This document shows positions 19,140 through 31,549 of a DNA stretch of 64,000 nucleotides, in pieces. Both the position numbers and the translations under genes were made by a program. The DNA is from Talpa occidentalis (Eukaryota > Chordata > Mammalia > Eulipotyphla > Talpidae): positions 58,753,361-58,817,360 of the forward strand of contig NW_023605194.1 of the NCBI RefSeq assembly GCF_014898055.3, written 5' to 3'. Each line of letters starts with the position of its first letter. Within the stretch, counting starts at the first letter, position 1. The notes beneath the pieces were generated by a model. That model did not search any database and was not told where the DNA came from. It worked only from the letters and a program-made list of their open reading frames with translations.

Positions 19140-20240
19140 TACTATGGCACTATTTGCACAGATATCAATATATACATTGCCATATTGATAGTTGTTTCAG
19201 ACACAAGATTCCTATAAATCTTTCTTGCTAAGTCTGGAACTGAAGCACCATGAGATGACTAGTACAACTGAATTACTCAGCTTATACAAAATTGACATTT
19301 TTTTCTTTTTAATTTGTGTTCCACCCTATTCACGGACCTGAAAAAAGACTCAAATCGATGTATCCTAATAAGACAAAATTTGAACTACTTTCATAAATAC
19401 CATCACACAATTATTAATGTGAGAGTTATTTGCTACTTGGAAAGCAAAGATGCTAAAATGAATAATCATTACTGCAATTTTACATTTCAGTCTGCTAAAA
19501 TTATAGTAATAGATCTTATATTTGCCTAGAAAACATTGATATAGAAGTAGGATTCAATTACTACTTGTCTACTCTTAAACACAATAACAGAGTATTGCTA
19601 GTCACTTTGTTTAGAGCGAAGTCCTTTTTTGAGGGACAGAGTAAATAAGATTAGTTATCTAAATTAAGAGTGATCAAGAATCTGCTGAGAAACCAAAGAC
19701 TCTTCAACATGAAATTTTAGTGCTAGGAAGGAAGATTATTTTCCAGCTCCAGCCTCCTTGAAATATATTGATAAATATAGCTAGTTCTTCAATAGCAACC
19801 CCCTATTATCTAAACCATTAAAGAATGAGGTATGCAGAAAGATTATTGACATTTACCCCACCTAATTACCACAGATTTCTCTCATGCTGTTTTTTAAAAA
19901 AGTAATTAGAGAATCAATACTTCTAGACTGGGTTATCTTCTTCCAAACCATTTAAGACATAATTTATTTAACATAGTAGAGCTTTCAGAGGATGACCCCA
20001 GGTTATCATTTTGAATAATCAATTACTGTGTTGTTACTTCCACTTAACATGACACAAATAAAGCATCTATAGTATAATATGGGTTATTAGGTATTCAGTT
20101 ATTGTTAGCTCTTGACACAGTAAGAGTCTGTCTTACCTCTCATTTCTGACCCAAATTTATTTTCTGTAAGCTATAAAGTCATATAGCTATGTTTGTTAAA
20201 GTTGTGCCTATATTTATACACAGTGAATATACCTAAGGAG
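19140..20240. other. Unassigned intron sequence
   Basis: AT-rich, without a feature I can support. Confidence 0.6.
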
Positions 20241-20244
20241 GCAA

Positions 20245-20440
20245 TATTATATAATGGTTAAAGTATAATCAATGGAGCCAGTGTGCTTTGGATAAATTCC
20301 AGCTCCATTATGCATTGATTATGAGTTGTAACAAGCTACTTGATTCCTCTGTGTCTCAGTTTAATGGGCATGCTAACTAAACCAACTCCATTGGGTTATG
20401 GTAAATACTAAATATCCTAATATTAACATGTGAAACAAAG
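20245..20440 (+). mobile_element. MIR SINE remnant
   Basis: ATAATGGTTAAAGTATAATC, AAATTCCAGCTCCATTATGC and TGTGTCTCAGTTTAATGGGC match the order of the ancient tRNA-derived MIR element. Confidence 0.65.
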
Positions 20441-20444
20441 CTAT

Positions 20445-23400
20445 AAGAATAATAGTTAATTATTATTCATATAATTAGTATCATTACTATAGTTAATATA
20501 AAATTATTATAAAAGATGATACAGCTTTTGTTATATAAGGTACTGTTCCTTTTAAGCAAACTAAATGTAAATGGGATGTTACTACATAGATATACAAATG
20601 TGTCATAAAGGTGACATTTTGTTCTTTTTCTAATGTACAATTTCTTCATTGAGAATGTTCTAGTACAATAAACATAATCTCGGGAAAATGAGCAAATCAG
20701 CCCTGTGTACCACTCCCTGAGGGAATGCCTACTCAGTGACTGAAAGCTAAATTACATTGTCGTATTTCAAAAAATATTCTTACTGGGTTTTGAGGCAATC
20801 CACCTTCTTTTATCTTTGTACTGCTGCTGTATAATGCAATTAATCCTATGTTTTCACCATTGATATTTAATTGAGTACTATCAAATGAATGGACTAAACT
20901 GAAAACAATGGGATATGAGATGAATGAAGCATGGGGTTTCCAGTCTATTCTATATTCTTAAGAGGAGAGTAGGTGAGGGTTTCCTTTTTGGAATTTAAAT
21001 TTAATATACTTTGCAAAACTCTACAGGGTATTATTACTCTAAGGAAACACGGTATTTATGAGCCATCACGTGGACGAAAGGAAAGCACAAAGTCTGATGT
21101 TGCTTCAGTTTAAGATCCTTACCTTCAACTATTCCCTGAGCTTGTGGGACACAGACGATACATCACCATGCTCTTAGCCAGTCAGGCAATAGACAGAGTC
21201 AGGCAACGACCCACCACCGTAATCCAGAGCCTGGAAATGCCTGCAACAGAGTCTCGAGAGGCATTCATAGAAAGTCTGAAGCTGTCCTCTCTAAGGGCGA
21301 ATCCTTGCCAAAAAGCCACTCAGTGACCCAATCCTACAAACAGACCCCTGTCCCATTTTCTAGGGCATATGCAGTATGAGTCACTTCTTAAAGCCACTGT
21401 GGAGGCAGTTCTTTCAGAAACGTGACAAAAACCTAGTCAAGTGGCAGAGGCACAAGGATCTTATTGATTCCTTCAGTAATATGCAGGTGAAACTGCAGAT
21501 GCCTTATTCTAACCAGAGATTTATAAGTGTGCCTTTTAGAAGACAGAATTTAAAATCTTTTATTTTCTTGCCTGTGGCAAATGATTACAAGTATTCCTTT
21601 AACAAAGACCTTACAAGATTTATGTCCTTATCCCACTGAGTAATGGGGTAACATTCCATGAAGTGTGTTTTGAAGATAAAAGGAGAGAAAGTTTCTTTAT
21701 TGTTTTCCTGACAAATGACAACAAAAGAAAAACAGTACACAGAAGGTCTATTTTTTGTAAACTTCATCATCAAAGCATATTTGCAACATTTTCTCATGTC
21801 ACAAAAATTTATTAGTTATGCTGTTAATATACAATACAGTTAACTTCACATGATGATGTTTTATGTTAGTGGAAAAATATTCATTAAAAGGCTAATGGTT
21901 TTGAGATGAAATTGACATGATAAGGCTTTGGACTCCACTTGTTGTGGTTGTTTTATGCTATCCATTTTAGCAAACATCAATAGTTCGTTTCTACCCAGGG
22001 ATGCTGACCTAAAAAGCCTGGTCTGTTTGCACAGATTCTGACTAGGCTCAGTGGTCCTCTAGACATTGACACACAAGAGCATGCTAAGAGAAATGATCAA
22101 AAGCATTTTCACTGTGCAAATGATCCAATTATTATTATTCCAGGTCTGTGTGTTTCACTACAATTGAGCACCTCCCTATGTGCCTGGAACTGTGTTATTG
22201 CCTTTTCATAGAATCTTGATTTAGTAAAGAGGAGCAGAAGCTTTCTCCCATACACGGCCTAGCAGGCAACAAGCAAAAGAACATTAAGAACTCCCACAGA
22301 ACGAATTATAACAAAGGCCTCTCATTCTCAGGCTGGGTTGAATCATTTTTTGAAATGCATTTATCAGCTAGGACATACAAAAGAAAGTAGGACTTCAGAG
22401 TCAAAAGGTCTCTCGTAAGAGTTAAGAACAAATACTCCTTTTCCTTTAGTTCAGATCTCCTCCTTCCAGACCAGATTCCTTCTGAGATCAGCAATGCCGT
22501 GGCTTAAATTCCTGGTTGAGCTGCTACCTCTTCATTTAACATCTTTTACTTTCTATTGAAAATCCAAATCAGAATCAAAACAAAGTTTATTTTTGGATTT
22601 TTAAACCCAGGGAATGAAAATGAGGTTGTAATGATTATGGCAGTGATGCAATTGAGAACTACAGCTACACAGACAATTGCATTACAAAAGAAATGTTTTC
22701 TTTTTATTCAGGAAAATGTCATTGGGATTATGACTTTTGCTTAACCTTCCACACTTGAACTTCAAATTTACTTGCCTTTAAAGAATTCCAAATCACGAAA
22801 CATTCTATACCACCTGCTTTAGATTTTCTAACAGAAAGTGAACATTTGAATTTGCAGCTAAACCAGACATTAAAGCTATGGCATCGCTAACTTCCTCTGG
22901 AAGGGGAAGGAGATCTGAAATTAGAAACATAAAAGTAAGAAATAGGACAGAAATTTTCATTGCTTACAAAACAATTTCTTAACTCATTACAGAAAATAAT
23001 AACTGGGTACATGTATAGATCTACTTTACCACAAAGTTACAAAGGGAAACTTCAGTGTGATGTTGTCAACTGTTATTGTAGAACTATAGTTCTTATACCT
23101 AAAGGAATATTTCAATTATTTATGTCTTTAGACATCACTAAATGGGCTAGAAAACTGCCTTCTATTTATGAACTGAACATATTTTATTATCTGTAATAAA
23201 AGGGCACATTATGAAATGCATTACTCTCTAGGAGAAAAAATTGTAAGATATCAATTGTAAGATAAAAGATATATCAATTGTAAGATATAACTGAGTGTCT
23301 TATAAACAATGTGAGAGGAATTTGGAAGTATTCCTTTATGTTGCCTTCTATACTATGCTTTAATTATCACATACACACTCATACTTTCATCTCATCAAAC

Positions 23401-24295
23401 CATGTCAAAGACAGATGTTAAAATTCTCCAACTTATTTATTCCACTAATATAGTTTGCCAAAAACACATTGACCCCTCTTGCAATTTAGGATTTTGTATC
23501 TATCTGCTTTACTGTAATATTGGATAGAACCTATGATACTGAACTTCTTCTGCATGCTTTCAAATTTATTCTAAATAAACGTTAAGTTCAACTGGTAATT
23601 AAGTCTGCCATGGTGACCCAATTCATAAAACTTTTCAAACCTTTTCCCATAGATTCTAACCTTTATTCATATGATAAGTGCTAATATTCCTGATATTTAA
23701 TAAATGCTTTTTTGTTAGTTTCCTTGTTTAATATTTTATTACATAGTCTATGTAATGAAAATGGCATTCTTTAGGGTATTCAATGATCAGGGAATCAACC
23801 ATCTCTGCAAATGTTTCAAACCCCTCAGGGATGCTGAGGCAGGTCTGACTTTGTCTGGTTATATCACATGTTTTTCAGTAATTCATTTTCAGCATGAAGA
23901 TAATGTTTCAATTGACCTAAAACCACACAGTACATTTTCAGTGCTGGTAAGACATCAACTTTGCCCTGCATTCTTTATAATGGAAACCAAATGGGTTAAC
24001 AGTGACAGCAATTATCTACAGGTTAATAACAGAATAATCCCACTATGAGGGACAAACTATTGTAGGGAAATTTGGTAAATTTTTGTAGTATTTATCAATC
24101 TAATTAACTATCTGTAAACTGATATATTATGCAAGTCAGTTGTGCTAAAAGACATATGATGGATTATGGTAAATAACTAGATAAACTAGAGTGGAATAAA
24201 AAATGTGAAATTATTTTAGACAGTTTAAATGACTTGAACACTGTAATCAATTCAATTTTCCTGTTCTCAGCAGAATCGGGCAGTTCTGTGATATC
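20445..24295. other. Unassigned intron sequence with a CpG-rich patch
   Basis: Mostly AT-rich. The patch at 21040-21330 has more GC and several CpGs and is not a repeat I recognise. The adjoining short open frames (60 and 87 codons) show no known domain. Confidence 0.5.
23239..23289 (+). repeat. Short tandem repeat, three ATCAATTGTAAGAT-like units
   Basis: TTGTAAGATATCAATTGTAA continues as GATAAAAGATATATCAATTG and TAAGATATAA. The core ATTGTAAGATA occurs three times with irregular spacing. Confidence 0.8.
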
Positions 24296-24299
24296 ATGA

Positions 24300-25540
24300 G
24301 CTACTTTTAGCAAATTATTAATAAAACAAGCAGATGCCAGCCACTACTATAGATGCTGTGGATAGAGTAGTGGACAAAATATACCAAAAAAAAATGTTTC
24401 ATATAACTTATATTGAAGGTGGAGGAGACAAAGGGAAACAGTTTAGATTGTGGAAAGGATTGGGAAGAGAAGTTACACAAGGAAGCGGGGGTCAGGGAAT
24501 GTCAGAACAGTAGTTGGGACAATTTTAGACTAGTGAAGTTCTCACTAGGAAGACATCATAGTAAAGGTCTAAGAGACATGAAGAAGTGAACCCTGTGCAT
24601 CTAGGGTTGGAATATTCTGGGAAGAGGAAACAAGCTGCAGTTGCCCTGGGACAGGAGTGTATCTGATACATGTTACAATTAGCAAGGAAGCTATCTTGAC
24701 TAGAACAGAGTGAAATAAGGAGGAGGAAAGGACATTGGGGCAAGGTGACAGAAGGGATACAAACTACTTAGGGCCTTGTATACCACAATAACGATTTGGC
24801 TTTTACTGTGAGTGAAAGGAAGCCCTTAGCGGTCTATTTTTATAATTTCTAGGTTGAAAATAGGCAAAAGGAGGGTAGAAGCAAACTTTGGAGATGTCAG
24901 AAGTCATTGCAATAACCCAAACAAGAAAAATTGTGGGAAGGACTGAAGTGGTGATTCATAGTGGCTGGTTTAGAGCTACATTCTGAAGGTAGATTCACAC
25001 TGATTGGCTGTTAAGTGAATGGGAGATGTGGGTGAAAGCAAACAGAAAATGCTGATTCTTATTCTTGAGGTTTAAAACATGGGAAAGATGGAAGTTTTAT
25101 TTACTGAAATGGATAAAATTATAAAAGTCATTTTGGAGGAAGAATGGGAGTTGTTTGATATTTTAAGTTGGTGATGTATATAATTCATCCAAGTGGATTT
25201 GTTAAATAGGCTGCTGGATGTCTGAAGTTCAAAAATGACATCTGGGACTGAAATGTAAGCCTGAGAGATGCCAGAAAATTGATGGTATAGAAAAATCTCC
25301 AACGATGAAGCTTTAGAACTTACGAGCAGAGAAGGAATTGTTAGTGAAGAAGAAAGAACACTAGAGAAAATATAGGGTCTGGAAGCCAAGTGAAGAAAAT
25401 GATTTAAGGAAAAATTAAGTGGTCAATTCTGTCAAAATATACAGAGGTTAAATATGATAGGAAATGAAAATGAACCATTGAGTTTAACTCGTTGTCAGTC
25501 ATTGATGACACTGGTAGGGCAGTAGAAACAAAAGCTTCAG
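24300..25540 (-). mobile_element. LINE L2 fragment, antisense
   Basis: The plus strand shows the antisense L2 pattern: GGGCCTTGTATACCACAATA, GGCTTTTACTGTGAGTGAAA, CATTGCAATAACCCAAACAA. It is an ancient, highly diverged element over roughly 1.2 kb. Short open frames inside it are not genes. Confidence 0.8.
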
Positions 25541-25544
25541 GAGA

Positions 25545-27015
25545 CAGTGATAGTTGAACTGGAGATCCTAAAATTATATGCATTTCAAGGAACTTTCTTA
25601 AATAAAAGCAAAATATGCATCAGCAATTAGAGTAGGGAAGTGGGGATCAAGGGTTCTTGTTTAGCTTTTATACTTATATCATTTAATTCTCAAAGGAATA
25701 ATCTCTCCATAAAGCATAGTTTACTAATTTTACAAGTGTACATGATTTGCAAGGAGAACTGGATTCTATACATAGGTATTCTGATTCAAGAATCTGGGCT
25801 ATAAATCACTATCTGATTCTTAATATTATAGGGTTTATGTATCCACCTACCCACAAAGTCCCATGGTCTCACTTCTGTTTAATATTCCCAAAGATGAACA
25901 AGATAAATATGTATTTGTCATATTTGTAAGAAAGTGAAAGGTTGTGAAATACAAACACCATGCATCCATTCATATTATTCTCAAGATTCACTTGCATTTT
26001 GGAGGACTAAAAACCATCTCTCTTTAGATCCCCCATTCTTCCCAGGAGATACTTGGATAGCACCGGATAACAGGAGAGGGGCAGAGGCAAGCTAATGTTG
26101 TTTTTTTTTTTTTTTTTTTTTTTGCAGAGAAATAATGTGCTGCTCCCATGGGTGAGTTATTCTGACTCTTTAAAAGGGGTTACCCCTGCTGGTACAGTGA
26201 GTCACGAAAGAGATGGGTCTAAGGGAACACTACAGACTGTTTACTGCAAGGCAAAGCCTCCTAACCCACTCACCCAATTCCCTAACTCTAGGAGTGGGGA
26301 AGCAGCTGGTGCCTAAATGCTCTCATTAGTGGACCCAAAGTTTAACATAAATCAAGTGGCATTTATCTAAGTATCCAAACCTTTTTTGTGGACACTTAAC
26401 TCTGCTAGAGGTTTATTTCTCTGTATTCTGAATTTTGAATTACTTAACTGGATAGAATAAAATTCTGTCTTCACTTTAATTAAATTTTCAGTATTTGCTC
26501 AGTTTTGGTTTCTAATGAGGAAGGAAACCTTTAAGGAAAAAAAGTCTTAGTTTACATTTACTATAACATTTAGAAATATTAAGCCTATAGTAGCCATTCA
26601 ATAAATTATTTTTTCATTTTTAGACCAATATTATTTTGCCTTTTGTGTGGGGGTCTCTTTTCCAAATATCAGATGTTTATAGTCATATGAAGCCTGACTA
26701 AAACTGAAGATCAAGTTCCAATTAAATGGAAAATATCTGATATTATAGATCCTCATTTATTGATTTAATTCACTAATTTAGTGAGTGTCTATAGGAATAC
26801 TTACATTACTTAATAATACACCTAAAATTCAGCTTTGTATTTGCTTTTAAAGTGATAATGTTTCTAATTTTAGATTTTATGTGCATAAAATTGCAAATAG
26901 TTAGCTTTAATATTAAGTAGTAAGAAAAAAATTTAAGTGGATGTGTTGATTTATTTTTGAAAATTTATTGTACCATTATTTTTTCAGCATAATTTTTGCA
27001 TTAGATTTTAATAAA
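25545..27015. other. Unassigned intron sequence
   Basis: Includes the T23 run followed by a GC-richer 200-bp segment (26124-26320), and at 26652-26720 a partial copy of part of the 27.0 kb repeat. Confidence 0.5.
26101..26123 (+). repeat. T23 homopolymer
   Basis: Poly-T adjoining a relatively GC-rich 200-bp segment. It could be the tail of a reverse-strand retrocopy. No target-site duplication was found. Confidence 0.85.
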
Positions 27016-27019
27016 GGTT

Positions 27020-27530
27020 ATATAGTAGGGATCTAATGCTGCATAACAAATTATCCCAAAACTTATTGCCATGAAAGAAAAATAAACCTCTATTATAATG
27101 CCCTGTGACTCGGGAATAGTTTAGCTGGGCAACTCTGTCTTGGGGATCTCTTATCCACAGGTCAGATGATTATAGTCATATGAAGCCTGGCTAAAACTGA
27201 CGATCAAGGTGAATCACTCGTTCAGTTGCTAAGATGGTGCTTGTTGTTGGCAGGAGTCCCTGTTTCTATGTGAGCTTCTCCACAAGTTGCCCAAGTATCC
27301 TCATGACATAGTGACTAGCTTCCTCTCCAAAGCAAGTAATCTCTGAATAAGGCAGAGGTCACACGTCTGTATAAACTCACACAACAACCACTTCCACAGC
27401 ATTCTGTTGTTCATATGAGAGCAATTCAATGTAAGAATGGATTACAATACAGGCATAAATACTAGGCAGTGAGGATCACTGGAGGCCATCTTAGAGTCTG
27501 TCGGCTACAGATCAATTCTAGCCCTCAATG
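27020..27530 (+). mobile_element. Ancient interspersed repeat, first copy (family unassigned)
   Basis: Starts TGCTGCATAACAAATTATCC with CAAAACTTATTGCC, then ATATGAAGCCTGGCTAAAAC and GTATCCTCATGACATAGTGA. I recognise this as a common mammalian repeat but will not name the family. A second copy lies at 28.98 kb. Confidence 0.6.
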
Positions 27531-27534
27531 AGAC

Positions 27535-28245
27535 TGCTCCCCAATGCAAAATTCATTCATCCCCTTCCCCAAGCATCCAGAAGTCTTACCCCAGTATAGT
27601 ATCAGCTCAAAAGTACCTATCATATCTAAATCAGATCAAGGTATAAGAGAACACGTTTGGGGTAGTTCTTCTCAATCTAAAGTGATAAGAATTAACAAGA
27701 TAAATGATGTGTTACCCCCAAAACATTCTCTGGTTCATAGCAGGATACAAGTTGGCAGTGTCTTAATTGGGACTAAAGGTTTGGAATTAATTCTCTGTGG
27801 TTTTGGTCTCTACCTTCCTATTTGTTGTTTCTCACCTTTGAGTCATATTTCTTATGCAATGAAAGATGGCCCATTTTAGAAGTTGAAGTTTCCTTAGCCT
27901 TCTTTCTGCTTGTAGAAGTTTTGGGCTCCAAATAATCTCTTTTCATTTGTGCTGCCTCTGTTGCTTGAAGTCTAAGCTAGTATGGTCAATACAATCATCC
28001 TAAGCTTTGTGGATCTCTGATGAATCCTTTGGAATTTATTCCAAAAGACAAAAGCCACACCCACAAATCTTTTGACATAAGCTTTCTTTAGACTTAGGCT
28101 TTTGCTGAGACTGCTGAAAGACAGTTACCTTAAGCTTTTTAGAAATCTCACTGTCTAACTGGATAGTTCTTTCAACCACTCATTTAAATATTTCTGAGGT
28201 TATAACAAAAGATTTCAGTCATAATTTTAGCTATTAAGTTTCCTT
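27535..28245. other. Unassigned; possibly old retroviral-type repeat
   Basis: AGAAGTCTTACCCCAGTATA and ATCAGCTCAAAAGTACCTAT recall internal parts of old LTR elements. The 111-codon frame at 27544-27879 has no domain and is taken as chance within this sequence. Confidence 0.35.
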
Positions 28246-28249
28246 GACT

Positions 28250-28512
28250 TTTTTTTTAAAGATTTATTTATACAAGAACTGGGGTGCAGGCCATATGTGT
28301 GGGAGGGTGAGAGGATTCACCAGAGACAGAGCGGGGAACAGAACAGGCAGACTGATGAAATACACTGCTGAGGGGAGCAGTGGGAGAGACAGGAGAGGTC
28401 TGCCATGCAATGTGGAACCCTCGCCGGCAGGCCGGGATACAACTGGCGTTGCAGAGGCTGCTGACAGCTTCATAGCGCTGCACTCAATGGCCTGTGCCAC
28501 GAGGGGAGGCCC
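28250..28512 (-). mobile_element. tRNA-derived SINE, copy 4, subfamily A
   Basis: Reverse-strand full-length copy with TTTAAAGATTTATTTATACA at its tail side and GAGGGGAGGCCC at its 5' side. Short flanking repeats TTTCCTTGAC and CTTCCTTGGC suggest the target-site duplication. The GGGGTGCAGGCCATATGTGT segment fits subfamily A. Confidence 0.9.
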
Positions 28513-28979
28513 TTCCTTGGCATCTTAATATGTCACTCTTGAATTTGATTTGTCTAGAAGCTACTTATTTACCAGTTTTTGCCATCTAGAGTGGCTAAGA
28601 ATTATTAAAACCAGCAAGTCCTGTTTCATTCATGTTGGGCATTCCTTTATTTAACTTATGTCCCGTATTTTCCATAAGCAGTAAGAATGAACTTGTTGCA
28701 CCTTCAACACTTTACCCAGGAAAGGATTCCTTAGATTATCCAGTCATGTGATGCAGTTTTTACTTTCCCTGTCACATTAGCGACAGTGTTAATAACCCTT
28801 CCACTATGACATAACGAGTATTCCCTTTCCTAGAGTTTCCATTAATACTTTCTGCATTGCCAGCCTCCTCAGAAGCATTTATATTCCTACTGTCTTTTCA
28901 AAGCCTCAATGTCTGTCTGGTTTTCCCTTTTTTGCTACATATTTTGACTTTTATGGCAGCACCATAATTACAGTAACCA

Positions 28980-29470
28980 AAATAAGTATCAGTTATCTAA
29001 ATTGTATAATAAAGTACCCCAAAACTTAATGGCTTAATACAACTTATTTTAAATAATTCAGATTTTTCAGGTGTTCAGGAATGACTTAGCTGCTAACTTT
29101 TGTCTTAGGATAATTCAAGTTAAGACATTAGCTGGGGCTCCAGTCATCTGAAGGTTTGAATAGGGTGAGAAAACCCTATTCCAAGGCAACTCACTCACAT
29201 GATTGGCAATTTGGTTCAATTTGTTGGCAAAGTCCTATTTCCTCTCCATTGGTTGCTTGATATACTAATGATATGATGACTCTCTCACCCCACAATGAGT
29301 AATTCTGGAGAGAACAAGGTGGATGCTGCCAAACAATGTTATCTCCATAATATCCTACTGAACACAAGCTACCTGCAATTGAGTGGTGGAGAGAATGAGG
29401 AGATATCAATCCAAGATGAGAGTCATTGGAGGCCATCTTCAGAATCTGGTTACCATACTGCAGTAGATAA
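28980..29470 (+). mobile_element. Ancient interspersed repeat, second copy (family unassigned)
   Basis: GTACCCCAAAACTTAATGGC, GGGGCTCCAGTCATCTGAAG and CCAAGGCAACTCACTCACAT give the same order of landmarks as the 27.0 kb element in the same direction. Confidence 0.6.
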
Positions 29471-29474
29471 ACAG

Positions 29475-29885
29475 TGCTCCCTCAAATCCATTTCTACTCA
29501 GAACTTCTGAAGATGTCCTTATTCAAAAATAGCATCTTTTCAGATGTTAATCAGTTAAGAGGAGGTATATTGGAATGGGTAAATCCAATGACTAGTTTTC
29601 TCATAAGAAGACTATATAAAGATATAGATATACACAGAGGAAAGACATCCACATTAAGATAAAAACACTCATTTAAGTAACACAACTATAAGTCAGGGAA
29701 TACTAAGAATTGCTGTTAACTACCAGAAACTACAAAGCATCCTTTTCATAAAGTATTCAAGGGAGCCTGATCCTTCCCACCTTAATTTCAAACTTCTTTC
29801 ACCATTGTGAGAGAATATATTTCTGTTGTCTAAACCCAGCCAGTTTTCAGTTATTTGCTATGGCAGCATAGGCAACTAATATGTC
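29475..29885 (+). mobile_element. Ancient LTR-like repeat
   Basis: GTCCTTATTCAAAAATAGCA, CAGATGTTAATCAGTTAAGA, GTGAGAGAATATATTTCTGT and GGCAGCATAGGCAACTAATA follow the same general layout as the 46.1 kb element. It is strongly diverged. Confidence 0.5.
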
Positions 29886-29889
29886 CATT

Positions 29890-30355
29890 TTCTTTAAATG
29901 TTAGGTGATTATGAATCCTTTCAGATTTCAATTGTAGTAACAATCTATTAATTTGGATAGAAAAAAACAATAATTCACATATTGCTCAATTAAGAGAGCT
30001 GACAAAAGATGAAAATTAAGTGTCGTAACTCAATTATTTCAGTCCTGTACATGGCTGTTTCAGTGATTCATATTAATTAAACACCTACTAGTTAAAAGAT
30101 TCTGTGCAGGATACACTGAAAGGGTTTTTAAATAGCATATAGTCACTGTTTTATAATCTTGTAGAGGCAATATATAGATCACTTAAGAATTTAAAAAAAA
30201 ATATCGCTCAAGGTAAGTTTATAGCATCAGTTATTGAAATAAAGTCCAGATTTCATTAGTTAAGCTAAAGAGAAAATTTGCATAACAAAGATGTATGATT
30301 GATAGATTTTTTAATAAAAAAGAGTAAAGTGAATTTGTTTCATCACAAGCATTCC
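29890..30355. other. Unassigned intron sequence
   Basis: AT-rich sequence between the LTR-like repeat and the inverted L1. No feature seen. Confidence 0.6.
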
Positions 30356-30371
30356 TATGCTCATCCCTTTT

Positions 30372-31212
30372 TTTTAATTTAATTTTTTTTAATTTTTATG
30401 TTCCCCATACAGTTGCAACCCCCTGATTTTGACCCCAAACCCTCCTTTCCCCACCCCACCCCTGCAAAGTGTGTCTCTGGTTCATAGTTGTTTGTTGATT
30501 TTGATTTTTTTCTTTCTTAGAGTTATTCTTTTCCCTGGTCCCCTATTTAGGTTTTCTAGATTCCTGTAATGAGTGAGACCATCCGGTATTTTTATTTTTC
30601 TTTCTGGCTTATTTCACTGAGCATGATCCCAGAACAGACACATGGATCAATGGAACCGAATAGAAAATCCAGAAATAAACCCACAGATCTATGGTCAACT
30701 AATCTTTGACAAAGGAGCAAAGAATAAGCACTGGAGTAAAGAAAGTTTGTTCAATAAATGGTGCTGCGAAAACTGGGTCTCTACATGCAAAAGAATGAAG
30801 CTTGACTCCTACCTCACACCTTGCACAAAAACAAACTCAAAATGGATTAAAGAACTAGACATAAGACCTGAAACCATAAAATATATAGAAGGAAATATAG
30901 GCGAAACACTACATGACATGCAACCTCAAAGACATCTTTACAGACAGACATATCGCCCAAAGCAGTGATAGTGAAGGCAAAGATAAACAGCTGGGACTAC
31001 ATCAAATTAAAGAGCTTCTGCACAGCAAGAGACAATAACCAAAACAAAGAGAAACCCCACCAACTGGGAGAACATTTTTGCACACAACACTAATGGTAAA
31101 GGACTGATCACAAAAATCTACAAAGAGCTGATGAGACTCAACAATAACAAAGAAAATAATCCAGTCAAATAATGGGCAGAAGAGCTAAAAAGAAACTTCT
31201 CCAAAGAGGAAA
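30372..31212. mobile_element. Young LINE-1, 5'-inverted (twin-primed) insertion
   Basis: Left part (30372-30626) is an antisense L1 3' UTR starting with the T-rich complement of the poly-A tail. Right part (30627-31212) is sense ORF2 sequence. The whole is flanked by a perfect 16-bp repeat TATGCTCATCCCTTTT at 30356-30371 and 31213-31228, so it entered as one event. Compared with the 53.97-55.36 kb copy, about 490 bp is missing at the inversion junction. This is the known outcome of twin priming. The encoded ORF2 fragment is broken. Confidence 0.93.
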
Positions 31213-31414
31213 TATGCTCATCCCTTTTGTCATGCCAATTCCAACCCTCCAAATGTCCTCTTTCTGTTTATTTCATACCCACTCAAAACTCTCAACCCAG
31301 CTTCTGCATCCAGTCCTCCTTTCTCTAGAGGTTCATTATTCTGAAAACCTACACTTCTTGGCGCCCTTATGTCCTGAACCCTTCACGTGGCTATATTTCT
31401 TTTATAGCTTAATA

Positions 31415-31545
31415 CATCTCATGGCCTTTCAGTCTCTAAGGACCAGGGTCACATTTTAAATCTGTCTCTATTCCATCACATTGCCCACAGTAGGTACCCA
31501 AGATAAACACACAAACACATATGTATGTATGTATGTATGTATCTC
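31415..31545 (+). mobile_element. L2 3' end with (ATGT)n tail
   Basis: GGACCAGGGTCACATTTTAA, ATTGCCCACAGTAGGTACCC and an ATGT repeat at 31521-31542 follow the typical L2 3' terminus pattern. Confidence 0.6.
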
Positions 31546-31549
31546 CTGC

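Noticed and set aside
27544..27879. 111-codon open frame as a possible gene
   Set aside because: No recognisable domain, surrounded by ancient repeats, and no splice or promoter context.
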